Source: Mycobacterium sp. (GTDB lineage Bacteria; Actinomycetota; Actinomycetes; Mycobacteriales; Mycobacteriaceae). From it: a stretch of 8,161 bases of DNA. Of this stretch, positions 1 to 5,751 are shown in pieces; the stretch's first letter is position 1; every line of letters starts with the position of its first letter. A model generated the notes under the pieces. The model did no database searches. It was not told where the DNA came from and worked only from the letters and a program-made list of their open reading frames with translations. The stretch is taken from positions 1 to 8,161 of the forward strand of contig JAFAQO010000525.1 in NCBI GenBank assembly GCA_019246375.1. The letters are read 5' to 3'. The position numbers were made by a program, and so were the translations under genes.

Positions 1-468
1 GAGTTCACCGCCGCGCACGCCGAATGCGTCAGCGGTGAGCGGCGATTCGCCCGGCATTACGTGCATGCCGGGATGATCGGCTGCGACGGGCACAAGATGT
101 CCAAGAGCCGCGGCAATCTGGTTCTGGTGTCAACGCTGCGCAGGCGAGGCGTCGAACCGTCGGCTATCCGGCTGGGCCTGCTGACGGGGCATTACCGTGC
201 CGACCGCGACTGGAACACCCAGGTGCTCGACGAGGCAACCACGCGGCTGCACCGGTGGCGCACGGCGACCGCACTGCCCGTTGGCCCGGACGCCGCCGAC
301 ACCATCGCCCGGCTGCGCCGCTACCTCGCTGACGACCTCGACACGCCCAAAGCGGTTGCTGCCCTTGATGGTTGGGCCACCGACGCGCTCGAATACGGTG
401 GCCGCGAAGCCGAAGCGCCGCGAGCGGTGGCAACCGCAGTGGACGCGCTGTTGGGAGTGGACCTCTAA
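1..468 (+). CDS. mshC: L-cysteine:1D-myo-inositol 2-amino-2-deoxy-alpha-D-glucopyranoside ligase, C-terminal part (5' end outside window)
   Basis: The reading frame is open from base 1 and ends at TAA 466-468, giving the last 155 residues of a class I synthetase-like ligase. MshC joins cysteine to glucosaminyl-inositol using ATP, the penultimate step of mycothiol synthesis in the actinobacterial cytosol. Visible evidence: HAECVSG at residues 6-12, then the ATP-binding KMSKS signature at residues 32-36 followed by RGNL, then the helical tail containing GHYRADRDW and ending DALLGVDL. From memory this matches Rv2130c nearly residue for residue. The short tail after KMSKS fits MshC rather than its paralogue CysS, which carries a longer anticodon-binding domain. 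The gene converges with pstA2, leaving 36 bp between the two stop codons. I see no clear terminator hairpin in that gap. Only the start lies outside the window; nothing looks broken. Confidence 0.93.
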   Translation, partial: EFTAAHAECVSGERRFARHYVHAGMIGCDGHKMSKSRGNLVLVSTLRRRGVEPSAIRLGLLTGHYRADRDWNTQVLDEATTRLHRWRTATALPVGPDAADTIARLRRYLADDLDTPKAVAALDGWATDALEYGGREAEAPRAVATAVDALLGVDL

Positions 469-504
469 CGCGAAGCCGCGGTTGTCCCCGACAGCCGGCC
501 GTTC

Positions 505-1365
505 TCACGATTCCGCATGCCGGCGTGCCAACCACGTGATCAGCCGCCCGAGAATGATCAACAGCAATACGAAGACGATCAGCAAGAACGCCGCTTGGTA
601 GGACAGGTCTTGGGCCGTTTTGGACGGCAGGTTGTAGAACGTCCAGATCGGATAGGTGAGGTAACCGACCGGTGAGCCAGTGAGTTGCCCGGTCGGAAGG
701 GAATTGGACCAACCAGCCGTATACAGCATCGGCGCGGTCTCGCCGAATGCCAACGCCAAAGCCACCAGCATGCCGGTGACGACCCCGGGAATTGCCGACT
801 TCAGCACGATCTTGCGCAGGGTCCAACCGACCGGCAGCCCCAGGGCTTCTGCCCCTTCCCGGTACGACGACGGCACCTGGGCGAGCGCGGACTCGGTGGC
901 CTTGGCGATATAGGGAATACTCAGCACCGACAGCACCAGCACCCCGGCCGCCAGGGAAAAGCCCCAGTCGAAGTCCACGACGAGGGCCAGATAGCCGACG
1001 TAGCCGAGCACGATGGACGGGATACCGGCCAGCACCTCGTAGGCGCCACGCAGAATCGATCGCGTTCTGCCAGTGGCGAATTCGGACAGATAGATCCCGG
1101 CGAACACGCTCACAGTGCCACCCACCAGCATGACCCCGATACCCAGGACGACGGAACCGATAATGGCATTGCGTAGACCACCACCCTCGCCCTGCGAGTC
1201 CTGCACCAGCACGCTGAAGTGGAACACCGGTAAAGCACGGCTGACGATTCCGATCAGCATCCACAACGTCGGGGTGATCACCATCGCCAGGCAGCCGAAG
1301 CAGGCCGTCCAAAACAGCGCGTTGACGATCCGGCGCCGAGTGGCGACAGAACGCAGTCCACTCAT
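505..1365 (-). CDS. pstA2: Phosphate-type ABC transporter permease PstA2
   Basis: Inner-membrane permease of 286 residues that pairs with PstC to form the oxyanion channel. About six hydrophobic segments are visible, roughly residues 18-42, 66-91, 109-131, 136-153, 193-216 and 257-277. The ATPase-coupling loop is REGAEALG at 169-176, and GETAP follows at 208-212. From memory it resembles Rv0936 closely. I chose ATG at 1365 because GAGG at 1377-1374 (minus strand) lies 8 nt upstream and the pstC1 stop ends 1 nt before it. A GTG at 1398 in the same frame would add 11 residues and overlap pstC1, as I recall for the H37Rv annotation. Canonical PstA has Arg in the R-x-x-G-E-T-A-P stretch (Arg220 in E. 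coli, from memory). Here that position is Leu205, apparently as in M. tuberculosis PstA2. Last gene of the pstB-pstS1-pstC1-pstA2 operon. Confidence 0.94.
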   Translation of the reverse strand: MSGLRSVATRRRIVNALFWTACFGCLAMVITPTLWMLIGIVSRALPVFHFSVLVQDSQGEGGGLRNAIIGSVVLGIGVMLVGGTVSVFAGIYLSEFATGRTRSILRGAYEVLAGIPSIVLGYVGYLALVVDFDWGFSLAAGVLVLSVLSIPYIAKATESALAQVPSSYREGAEALGLPVGWTLRKIVLKSAIPGVVTGMLVALALAFGETAPMLYTAGWSNSLPTGQLTGSPVGYLTYPIWTFYNLPSKTAQDLSYQAAFLLIVFVLLLIILGRLITWLARRHAES

Positions 1366-1366
1366 C

Positions 1367-2437
1367 TCATATGCCTCGTCCCACCGGTAGCGCGACACTC
1401 GACGCCCGGCGCACCAACGCCCGAGCGGCCACGTTCGTCAGCAAGGTGATAACCATCAGCACCAGAGAAACCTGGGCGAGCGTCTTCACCGCGAAGTCGG
1501 TGGAGTCGGTCAGCGCCGAATCCAGCTGCGACACCACGGTGGCGGCGATGGTGGTCATCGTCGAATAGATGTTGGCGGGCATCGCACCCAACTCCGCACC
1601 CGACACCATGGCGACGGCCATCGTCTCGCCCAGCGCACGTCCAAGTCCCAGGACCACGGCGCCGACGATGCCGCTGGACACCCACGGCAGGGTGACCCTT
1701 CGCGCGCACTCCCAATCCGACATCCCCAGCGCGATTGCGCCCTCACGGGGCAGCGATGGCACCTGTCGAATCAGGTCACGGCACGTGCTGGCGATGATGG
1801 GAATGATCATCACCGCCAGCACCAGACCGGACACCAACATGCCTTCTCCGTTACCGGTGTCGCCGCGAAAGTAGTTGAGCACCGGCACGTCGGGAGCGTT
1901 GCGAGCGATCAACGGGGCGATGTGGTGGGCGATGAACGGCCCGAACGTCAGCGCTCCCCACAGGCCGACGACGACGCTGGGAATGCCGGCGAGCAATTCG
2001 AGCACCATGCCCACGGCCCAGGCGAAACGCCTCGGCAGCCGTTCCACGATCGCCAACGCCGCTCCGATGGACACCGGCACCGCGACGATCAGGGCGATCG
2101 CAGAGCTCGCCAGGGTGCCGACGATCAATGGCAATGCGCCGTATTCTGCGCCGACCGGATGTGCGACACCACGGGTGACGACGGTTTCGCCGTAGACGTT
2201 GCCCGGGTTCCATGCGGTCGTGGTGAAGAAGTGCAGCCCGTTGAGCTTGATCGCAGGGAGCGCCTCGATTATCAGCGTCGCCAGCACGAACACGAGCGCG
2301 AGGAGCGGGATCACCGCACCCACCCAACCTGCCCACCGAACGGCGAGGCCCGCGCGGCTCACGTCGCGGATGCGGCCGGGCACGTCCCGCAGGATTGCCA
2401 AGCGGCGCCGCGCATCCTGTGGCGTGGAGATGCTCAA
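1367..2437 (-). CDS. pstC1: Phosphate-type ABC transporter permease PstC1
   Basis: Partner permease of PstA2. The 356-residue reading has hydrophobic segments near residues 37-60, 103-131, 141-164, 200-217, 254-280 and 318-338. A periplasm-facing loop (about 64-100) contains LNGLHFFT and WNPGN. The coupling loop is REGAIALG at 231-238, and RALGETMAV begins at 267, keeping the charged Arg and Glu expected in PstC. From memory it matches Rv0935 along its length. The start is uncertain. TTG 2437 is the longest option, 9 nt after the pstS1 stop, but has no convincing Shine-Dalgarno sequence. GTG at 2383 (residue 19) aligns with the start I recall for M. tuberculosis PstC1 and would give 338 residues, the same length. 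The stop codon is 1 nt from the preferred pstA2 start, so translation of the two is probably coupled. Confidence 0.93.
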   Translation of the reverse strand: MSISTPQDARRRLAILRDVPGRIRDVSRAGLAVRWAGWVGAVIPLLALVFVLATLIIEALPAIKLNGLHFFTTTAWNPGNVYGETVVTRGVAHPVGAEYGALPLIVGTLASSAIALIVAVPVSIGAALAIVERLPRRFAWAVGMVLELLAGIPSVVVGLWGALTFGPFIAHHIAPLIARNAPDVPVLNYFRGDTGNGEGMLVSGLVLAVMIIPIIASTCRDLIRQVPSLPREGAIALGMSDWECARRVTLPWVSSGIVGAVVLGLGRALGETMAVAMVSGAELGAMPANIYSTMTTIAATVVSQLDSALTDSTDFAVKTLAQVSLVLMVITLLTNVAARALVRRASSVALPVGRGI

Positions 2438-2446
2438 CGGAGCTAG

Positions 2447-3559
2447 TTAAGCGCTGATCTTGGCGATCTGGGCTTCGGACAACTTCACCACCGGGGCGGG
2501 CAGCGGCTGAAAGTGAACCTTGTCCAGGAACGACGGGGTGCTGCCGTCGGTCACCGCCCAGTGCAGGAACGACTGCAGCGTTTGCGCGACGGCGGCATCG
2601 GTCTGGTTGCTGTAGACGATGGCGTACTCGTAGTAGACGATCGGGTACCCATCACCGGCGGGTCCGTTGACCAGCGAGATCGCCTGGTTCGGCGGGGTCT
2701 TGGAGACGAAGCCGGAGGCTTCGGCCTCGATGCTTCGGGCGTTGGGCGCAAGGTAGTTGCCGGAGGCATTGCCTAACTGGGCCAGGCCCAGCCCCTTTTG
2801 AGCGGCCTGGTCAAGGTAGCTGCTGCCGATGTAGGCGACGCAGCCCGGGGTGTCGGCGCAGCCGGTCACCATGCCGCCGGCACCGTTCTCACCCAGCGAG
2901 CCCGCCACCGCGGGGAAGTCGACCGTGGTGCCGTAGCCGGGCGACTTACCCCAGCCGTCGGGGTCTTGCTTCGACAGATACTGAGTGAACACGAAGGTGT
3001 CGCCGGCGCCGTCGGAACGGTGTAGCGGAACCACCGGGGTGGGGGGCAGGTTCACTCCGGGGTTGAGGCCGGTGATCTGGGGGTCATTCCAGGTTTTGAT
3101 CGTGCCCCGGTACATGGCGGCCAGCACCTTGCCATTCAGCTTGAGGTGCTCGGTGACCCCGGGCAGGTTGTAGTTGACCTGCTCAGCGGCAATGGCCAAC
3201 GCGATGTTCATCAGCCCCTGATGCGCGGCCATGTCACCCTCGGACAGGTAGGCGCCCGAGGCGCCGATGTTGACCGCCCGGGCAGCGGCCTGGGCGATCC
3301 CGGCACCTGACCCAGTGGCCCCGGTGGTGATCGTGACGTTCGGGTATTTCGCGTGATAAGCGGGAGCCCACAGATTCATCAGCGGGTATAGCTCCGTGGC
3401 ACCCGTCTCAGACAACGCGACCTTCGACGCTGCGGGCGTCGTGGCGACCGTACCGGCGGGGGCGCCGGGGTTGGAGGAACTGCCGTGTGAGTTGGAACCG
3501 CATGCTGCGAGCAGGATCAGCGGCATCGCAACCAGCAGTGTCCGCAAACGAATCCTCAC
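2447..3559 (-). CDS. pstS1: Phosphate-binding lipoprotein PstS1 (38-kDa antigen homologue) with altered ligand site
   Basis: Lipid-anchored substrate-binding protein that captures the anion outside the membrane and passes it to PstC1-PstA2. 370 residues. The N-terminus has Arg residues, a hydrophobic core and lipobox LAAC at 17-20, so Cys20 should be acylated. GTG 3559 is chosen because AAAGG (3571-3567, minus strand) lies 7 nt upstream and the signal peptide begins there. Two Cys residues, 234 and 240, lie in the GC-x5-C segment shared with the M. tuberculosis 38-kDa antigen (Rv0934) and could form a disulfide. Binding-site segments are ETGATE (51-56), TGSGAG (82-87), GASGAY (99-104) and RSDGAGDT (181-188). 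Two contacts depart from the family: Gly102 replaces the phosphate-contacting Asp, and Ala185 replaces the loop Ser. Thr55, Ser84 and Arg181 remain. The frame is intact, so this is not a pseudogene. Whether it still binds phosphate tightly is open. Confidence 0.95.
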   Translation of the reverse strand: MRIRLRTLLVAMPLILLAACGSNSHGSSSNPGAPAGTVATTPAASKVALSETGATELYPLMNLWAPAYHAKYPNVTITTGATGSGAGIAQAAARAVNIGASGAYLSEGDMAAHQGLMNIALAIAAEQVNYNLPGVTEHLKLNGKVLAAMYRGTIKTWNDPQITGLNPGVNLPPTPVVPLHRSDGAGDTFVFTQYLSKQDPDGWGKSPGYGTTVDFPAVAGSLGENGAGGMVTGCADTPGCVAYIGSSYLDQAAQKGLGLAQLGNASGNYLAPNARSIEAEASGFVSKTPPNQAISLVNGPAGDGYPIVYYEYAIVYSNQTDAAVAQTLQSFLHWAVTDGSTPSFLDKVHFQPLPAPVVKLSEAQIAKISA

Positions 3560-3566
3560 GTGCTCA

Positions 3567-3571
3567 CCTTT
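3567..3571 (-). promoter_or_regulatory. Ribosome binding site of pstS1
   Basis: AAAGG on the minus strand, 7 nt before GTG 3559. It lies directly after the pstB stop (TAG, 3576-3574), so pstS1 has its own strong ribosome entry within the operon. This fits the high level of PstS1 known from M. tuberculosis culture filtrates; the level here is inference. Confidence 0.7.
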
Positions 3572-3573
3572 CT

Positions 3574-4437
3574 CTAGCTTTCAACTTGTGCCTTTTCCTC
3601 CGTTGACCCGACGACGACACCGAGGAGTCGGCGGTCGCCGAACAGTCCAGAGACGTAACGGACGGTTTCCGCATGTTTCGGCGATAAGAACAGCTGTTCG
3701 GTGGGCCCTTCCTCGAGCAGCTTCCCATCGAAGAAGAGAGCCGTCCGGTCACCGATACGGGCGGCCTGGGCGAGATCATGGGTCACCAAGATCACCGTAA
3801 GGCGGTCGGCAAGCGATTGAATGAGCTCTTCGATCTTCTCGGTCGTGGTCGGGTCCAGTGAGGAGGTGGGCTCGTCGAGCAGCAGCACCTCCGGGTCGAC
3901 CGCGAGCGCGCGGGCCAGACACAACAACTGCTGCTGGCCACCGGAGAGCCGAAACGGGGAATCACCGAGCCGATCCTTGACCGCATCCCAGAGCCCGACT
4001 TCGGTGAGTCGGACCTCGGCAACGCTGTTGAATTCCTTGCGCGGCACGATCTTATGAGCGCGCACGCCGGCGACCACATTGTCGATGATCGACATCGGAA
4101 ACGGATTAGGGCGCTGGAACAGCATGCCGACTTTTCGGCGAAACTCCATCAGGTCATGGTTTCCGAAGATGCTTCGTCCGTGCAGCAGGACATCACCGCT
4201 GTACCGGTATCCGGGAACCTTGTCGTTCATCCGGTTCAAGGTGCGCAGGAAAGTCGTCTTACCTGAACCGGTCGGTCCCAGTAAGGAAGTGACAGAACAA
4301 GGAAGAAAGTTCAGGGTCACCTGTTCGAGCACGGTTTTGGTGCCGAAACCCAGGGTGAGGTTCACCGCCCGCATGACCGGAGCAGCGCTATCAGCGTCAA
4401 CGGCACCGGTCTCGGCGTCGAGCTGTTCGCGGTGCAT
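3574..4437 (-). CDS. pstB: Phosphate-type ABC transporter ATP-binding protein PstB
   Basis: Cytosolic ATPase of 287 residues that powers PstC1-PstA2. All nucleotide-binding elements are present: Walker A GPTGSGKT at 54-61, Q-loop Gln108 in [12 protein letters not shown], signature LSGGQ at 164-168, Walker B LLLDE ending near 189, D-loop SSLD, and H-loop His220. The RPNPFPMS segment after the Q-loop is typical of PstB. ATG 4437 is preferred because its first 22 residues align without gaps with the N-terminus I recall for Rv0933. GTG 4443 and TTG 4440 are also in frame. A weak GGGG lies 5 nt upstream. After the signature, canonical PstB reads QQQR; here it is QQQL (Leu171), as I recall for M. 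tuberculosis PstB. The tail from about residue 267 ([21 protein letters not shown] is not the M. tuberculosis ending) is about 11 residues longer. First gene of its operon, 14 bp before pstS1. Confidence 0.95.
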   Translation of the reverse strand: MHREQLDAETGAVDADSAAPVMRAVNLTLGFGTKTVLEQVTLNFLPCSVTSLLGPTGSGKTTFLRTLNRMNDKVPGYRYSGDVLLHGRSIFGNHDLMEFRRKVGMLFQRPNPFPMSIIDNVVAGVRAHKIVPRKEFNSVAEVRLTEVGLWDAVKDRLGDSPFRLSGGQQQLLCLARALAVDPEVLLLDEPTSSLDPTTTEKIEELIQSLADRLTVILVTHDLAQAARIGDRTALFFDGKLLEEGPTEQLFLSPKHAETVRYVSGLFGDRRLLGVVVGSTEEKAQVES

Positions 4438-4518
4438 CAACACCCCATGCTACTTCGTGACGTTACCCTGGGATGTGGCGGCTGTAATCCTCCGTTAATC
4501 TTCCAACCGGGTTTGTAT

Positions 4519-4540
4519 ATTCACGGTGGGTTCAGACGTT
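4519..4540 (-). promoter_or_regulatory. Candidate PHO box (RegX3-type direct repeat)
   Basis: TTCA occurs at 4520-4523 and again at 4531-4534, exactly 11 nt apart. On the minus strand this reads TGAAC-x6-TGAAT. Eleven-base direct repeats with a TTCA/TGAA core are typical of PhoB/RegX3-family operators in phosphate-starvation promoters. The position, about 80-100 nt before pstB and about 105-125 nt before pstS2, suits control of the pstB operon. In M. tuberculosis the pst genes respond to SenX3-RegX3. The match is only two short repeats, so it remains a candidate. Confidence 0.35.
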
Positions 4541-4633
4541 CGTTGCCGGGCCGCGACGCACCTGGTGCGACCGGAGGTGGTTTCGCGGATCGGCCTCGAC
4601 CGGATTGGATTACGACCGTCGCCGTGATACTTC

Positions 4634-4640
4634 AAAGGAG
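4634..4640 (+). promoter_or_regulatory. Ribosome binding site of pstS2
   Basis: AAAGGAG ends 4 nt before GTG 4645. It decides the start: longer in-frame options back to 4432 have no signal peptide, whereas 4645 opens directly into a lipoprotein leader. Confidence 0.75.
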
Positions 4641-4644
4641 TTCC

Positions 4645-5730
4645 GTGAAGTTCAACCGATTCCGCGCCGGACTGAGCTTGCTGGCAGTCGGCGCATTGGT
4701 GTTGTCGGGATGCGGTGGCAATAGCAAGACCCAGTCGGTGGACTGCGGCGGCAAGAAGGTACTCAAGTCCAGCGGCGCGACCGCGCAAGAGAACGCGATG
4801 GAGCAATTCGTCTACGCCTATGTCCATGCGTGCCCGGGGTACACGCTGGACTACAACGCCAACGGCTCCGGCGCCGGGGTCAAGGATTTCATCAGTAACG
4901 AGACCGATCTGGCGGGTTCCGGCGACCCGTTGAACCCATCGAAGGGTCAGCCCGACCACGCTGCGAACCGGTGTGGTTCGCCGGCGTGGGACCTGCCGAC
5001 GGTGTTCGAGCCGATCGCGGTCACCTATAACGTCAGCGGGATCAGTTCGCTGAATCTGGACGGCCCCACGACGGCGAAGATTTTCAACGGCGGCATCACC
5101 AAATGGAACGACCCGGCGATTGCTGCGCTAAACCCGGGCACCAGCCTTCCCGCAACCCCTATCCACGTCATCTTCCGCAGCGACCAGTCCGTGAACTCAA
5201 CCAACTTTCAGGAATACCTCGATGCCGCGTCCAACGGCGCCTGGGGTAAAGGTGCCGGCCAGACGTTCAACGGGGGCGTCGGCGACGGCTTCGCTGGGGA
5301 TAACGGCACGTCGGCGGCCGTGCAGAGCACCGACGGGTCGATCACCTACAACGAGTGGTCGTTCGCGGTGGGCAAGCAGTTGAGCATGGCCCAGATGATC
5401 ACGCCGGCGGGTTCGAATCCGGTGTCGATCACTACTGACTCCGTCAAAAAGACAATCCTCGGGGCAAAGATCATTGGGCAGGGCAATGACCTGGTATTGG
5501 ACCTGTCGTCGTTCTACAAGCCGACGCAACAGGGTGCGTACCCTCTCGTAGAGGCGACCTATGAGGTCGTGTGCTCGAAGTATCCCGATTCTGCGACCGG
5601 CACCGCGGTGAAGGCGTTTATGCAGGCCGCAATTGGTCCGGGCCAAGATAGTTTGGACCAGTACGGATCCATTCCGCTGCCGAGCTCATTCGAATCGAGA
5701 CTGGCGACGGCGGTAAATGCCATCTCCTGA
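4645..5730 (+). CDS. pstS2: Phosphate-binding lipoprotein PstS2 with altered ligand site
   Basis: Second substrate-binding lipoprotein of the locus, 361 residues. The leader MKFNRFRAG is followed by a hydrophobic core and lipobox LSGC at 20-23, placing Cys23 as the lipid-modified residue. The mature protein shows [14 protein letters not shown] from residue 42, NANGSGAGV (71-79), a Cys-rich [12 protein letters not shown] segment from 110, [13 protein letters not shown] (138-150), and the tail [10 protein letters not shown] (337-346). From memory this is clearly the Rv0932c product rather than PstS1 or PstS3. Key differences: the AGSD-x-P segment that holds the phosphate-contacting Asp reads AGSGDP (Gly93), and the binding loop reads RSDQSVN (178-184), where M. 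tuberculosis PstS2 has SGT after the same lead-in. Thr46, Ser75 and Arg178 are retained. The stop codon lies 21 bp before pknD on the same strand, so the two are probably co-transcribed. Confidence 0.95.
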   Translation: MKFNRFRAGLSLLAVGALVLSGCGGNSKTQSVDCGGKKVLKSSGATAQENAMEQFVYAYVHACPGYTLDYNANGSGAGVKDFISNETDLAGSGDPLNPSKGQPDHAANRCGSPAWDLPTVFEPIAVTYNVSGISSLNLDGPTTAKIFNGGITKWNDPAIAALNPGTSLPATPIHVIFRSDQSVNSTNFQEYLDAASNGAWGKGAGQTFNGGVGDGFAGDNGTSAAVQSTDGSITYNEWSFAVGKQLSMAQMITPAGSNPVSITTDSVKKTILGAKIIGQGNDLVLDLSSFYKPTQQGAYPLVEATYEVVCSKYPDSATGTAVKAFMQAAIGPGQDSLDQYGSIPLPSSFESRLATAVNAIS

Positions 5731-5737
5731 TGAGGCG

Positions 5738-5743
5738 AAGGAG
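5738..5743 (+). promoter_or_regulatory. Ribosome binding site of pknD
   Basis: AAGGAG with 8 nt to GTG 5752. A GTG at 5743 is also in frame, but its first base is the last base of this site, so it is unlikely to be used. GTG 5752 (MSDG...) also agrees with the N-terminus recalled for M. tuberculosis PknD (MSDA...). Confidence 0.75.
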
Positions 5744-5751
5744 TGTCGACG

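Larger units (their letters stand above)
4438..4644. promoter_or_regulatory. Divergent intergenic region between pstB and pstS2
   Basis: The only sizeable non-coding stretch (207 bp), from which both operons must be transcribed. The ORF reading through it in the pstS2 frame has no lipoprotein-like start and is judged non-coding. A TATATT hexamer at 4516-4521 could be a -10 box for the plus strand, but the match at the -35 position (TCCGTT, 4493-4498) is poor. On the minus strand, GATTAA around 4500-4495 lies downstream of the PHO-box-like repeats and is a possible -10 for pstB. Exact start sites cannot be fixed from sequence. Confidence 0.6.

Noticed and set aside
1..468. Cysteinyl-tRNA synthetase (CysS)
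   Set aside because: KMSKS is shared, but the tail ends about 120 residues later without the longer CysS anticodon domain, and the sequence matches MshC.
469..504. Shared terminator between mshC and pstA2
   Set aside because: The 36-bp gap has GCCG/CGGC complementarity but no stable stem followed by a T run.
164..1312. Long minus-strand open frame (382 codons) in another frame over pstA2 and mshC
   Set aside because: It overlaps two clearly homologous genes, is Arg/Gly/Pro-rich and has no recognisable domain; typical GC-rich shadow frame.
2447..3559. pstS1 as a decaying pseudogene given its lost ligand contacts
   Set aside because: The frame is full length with an intact signal peptide, lipobox, cysteine pair and strong ribosome binding site; changes are confined to a few sites.
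4432..4644. 71-residue N-terminal extension of PstS2
   Set aside because: It would place the lipoprotein signal peptide in the middle of the protein; GTG 4645 has a good ribosome binding site.
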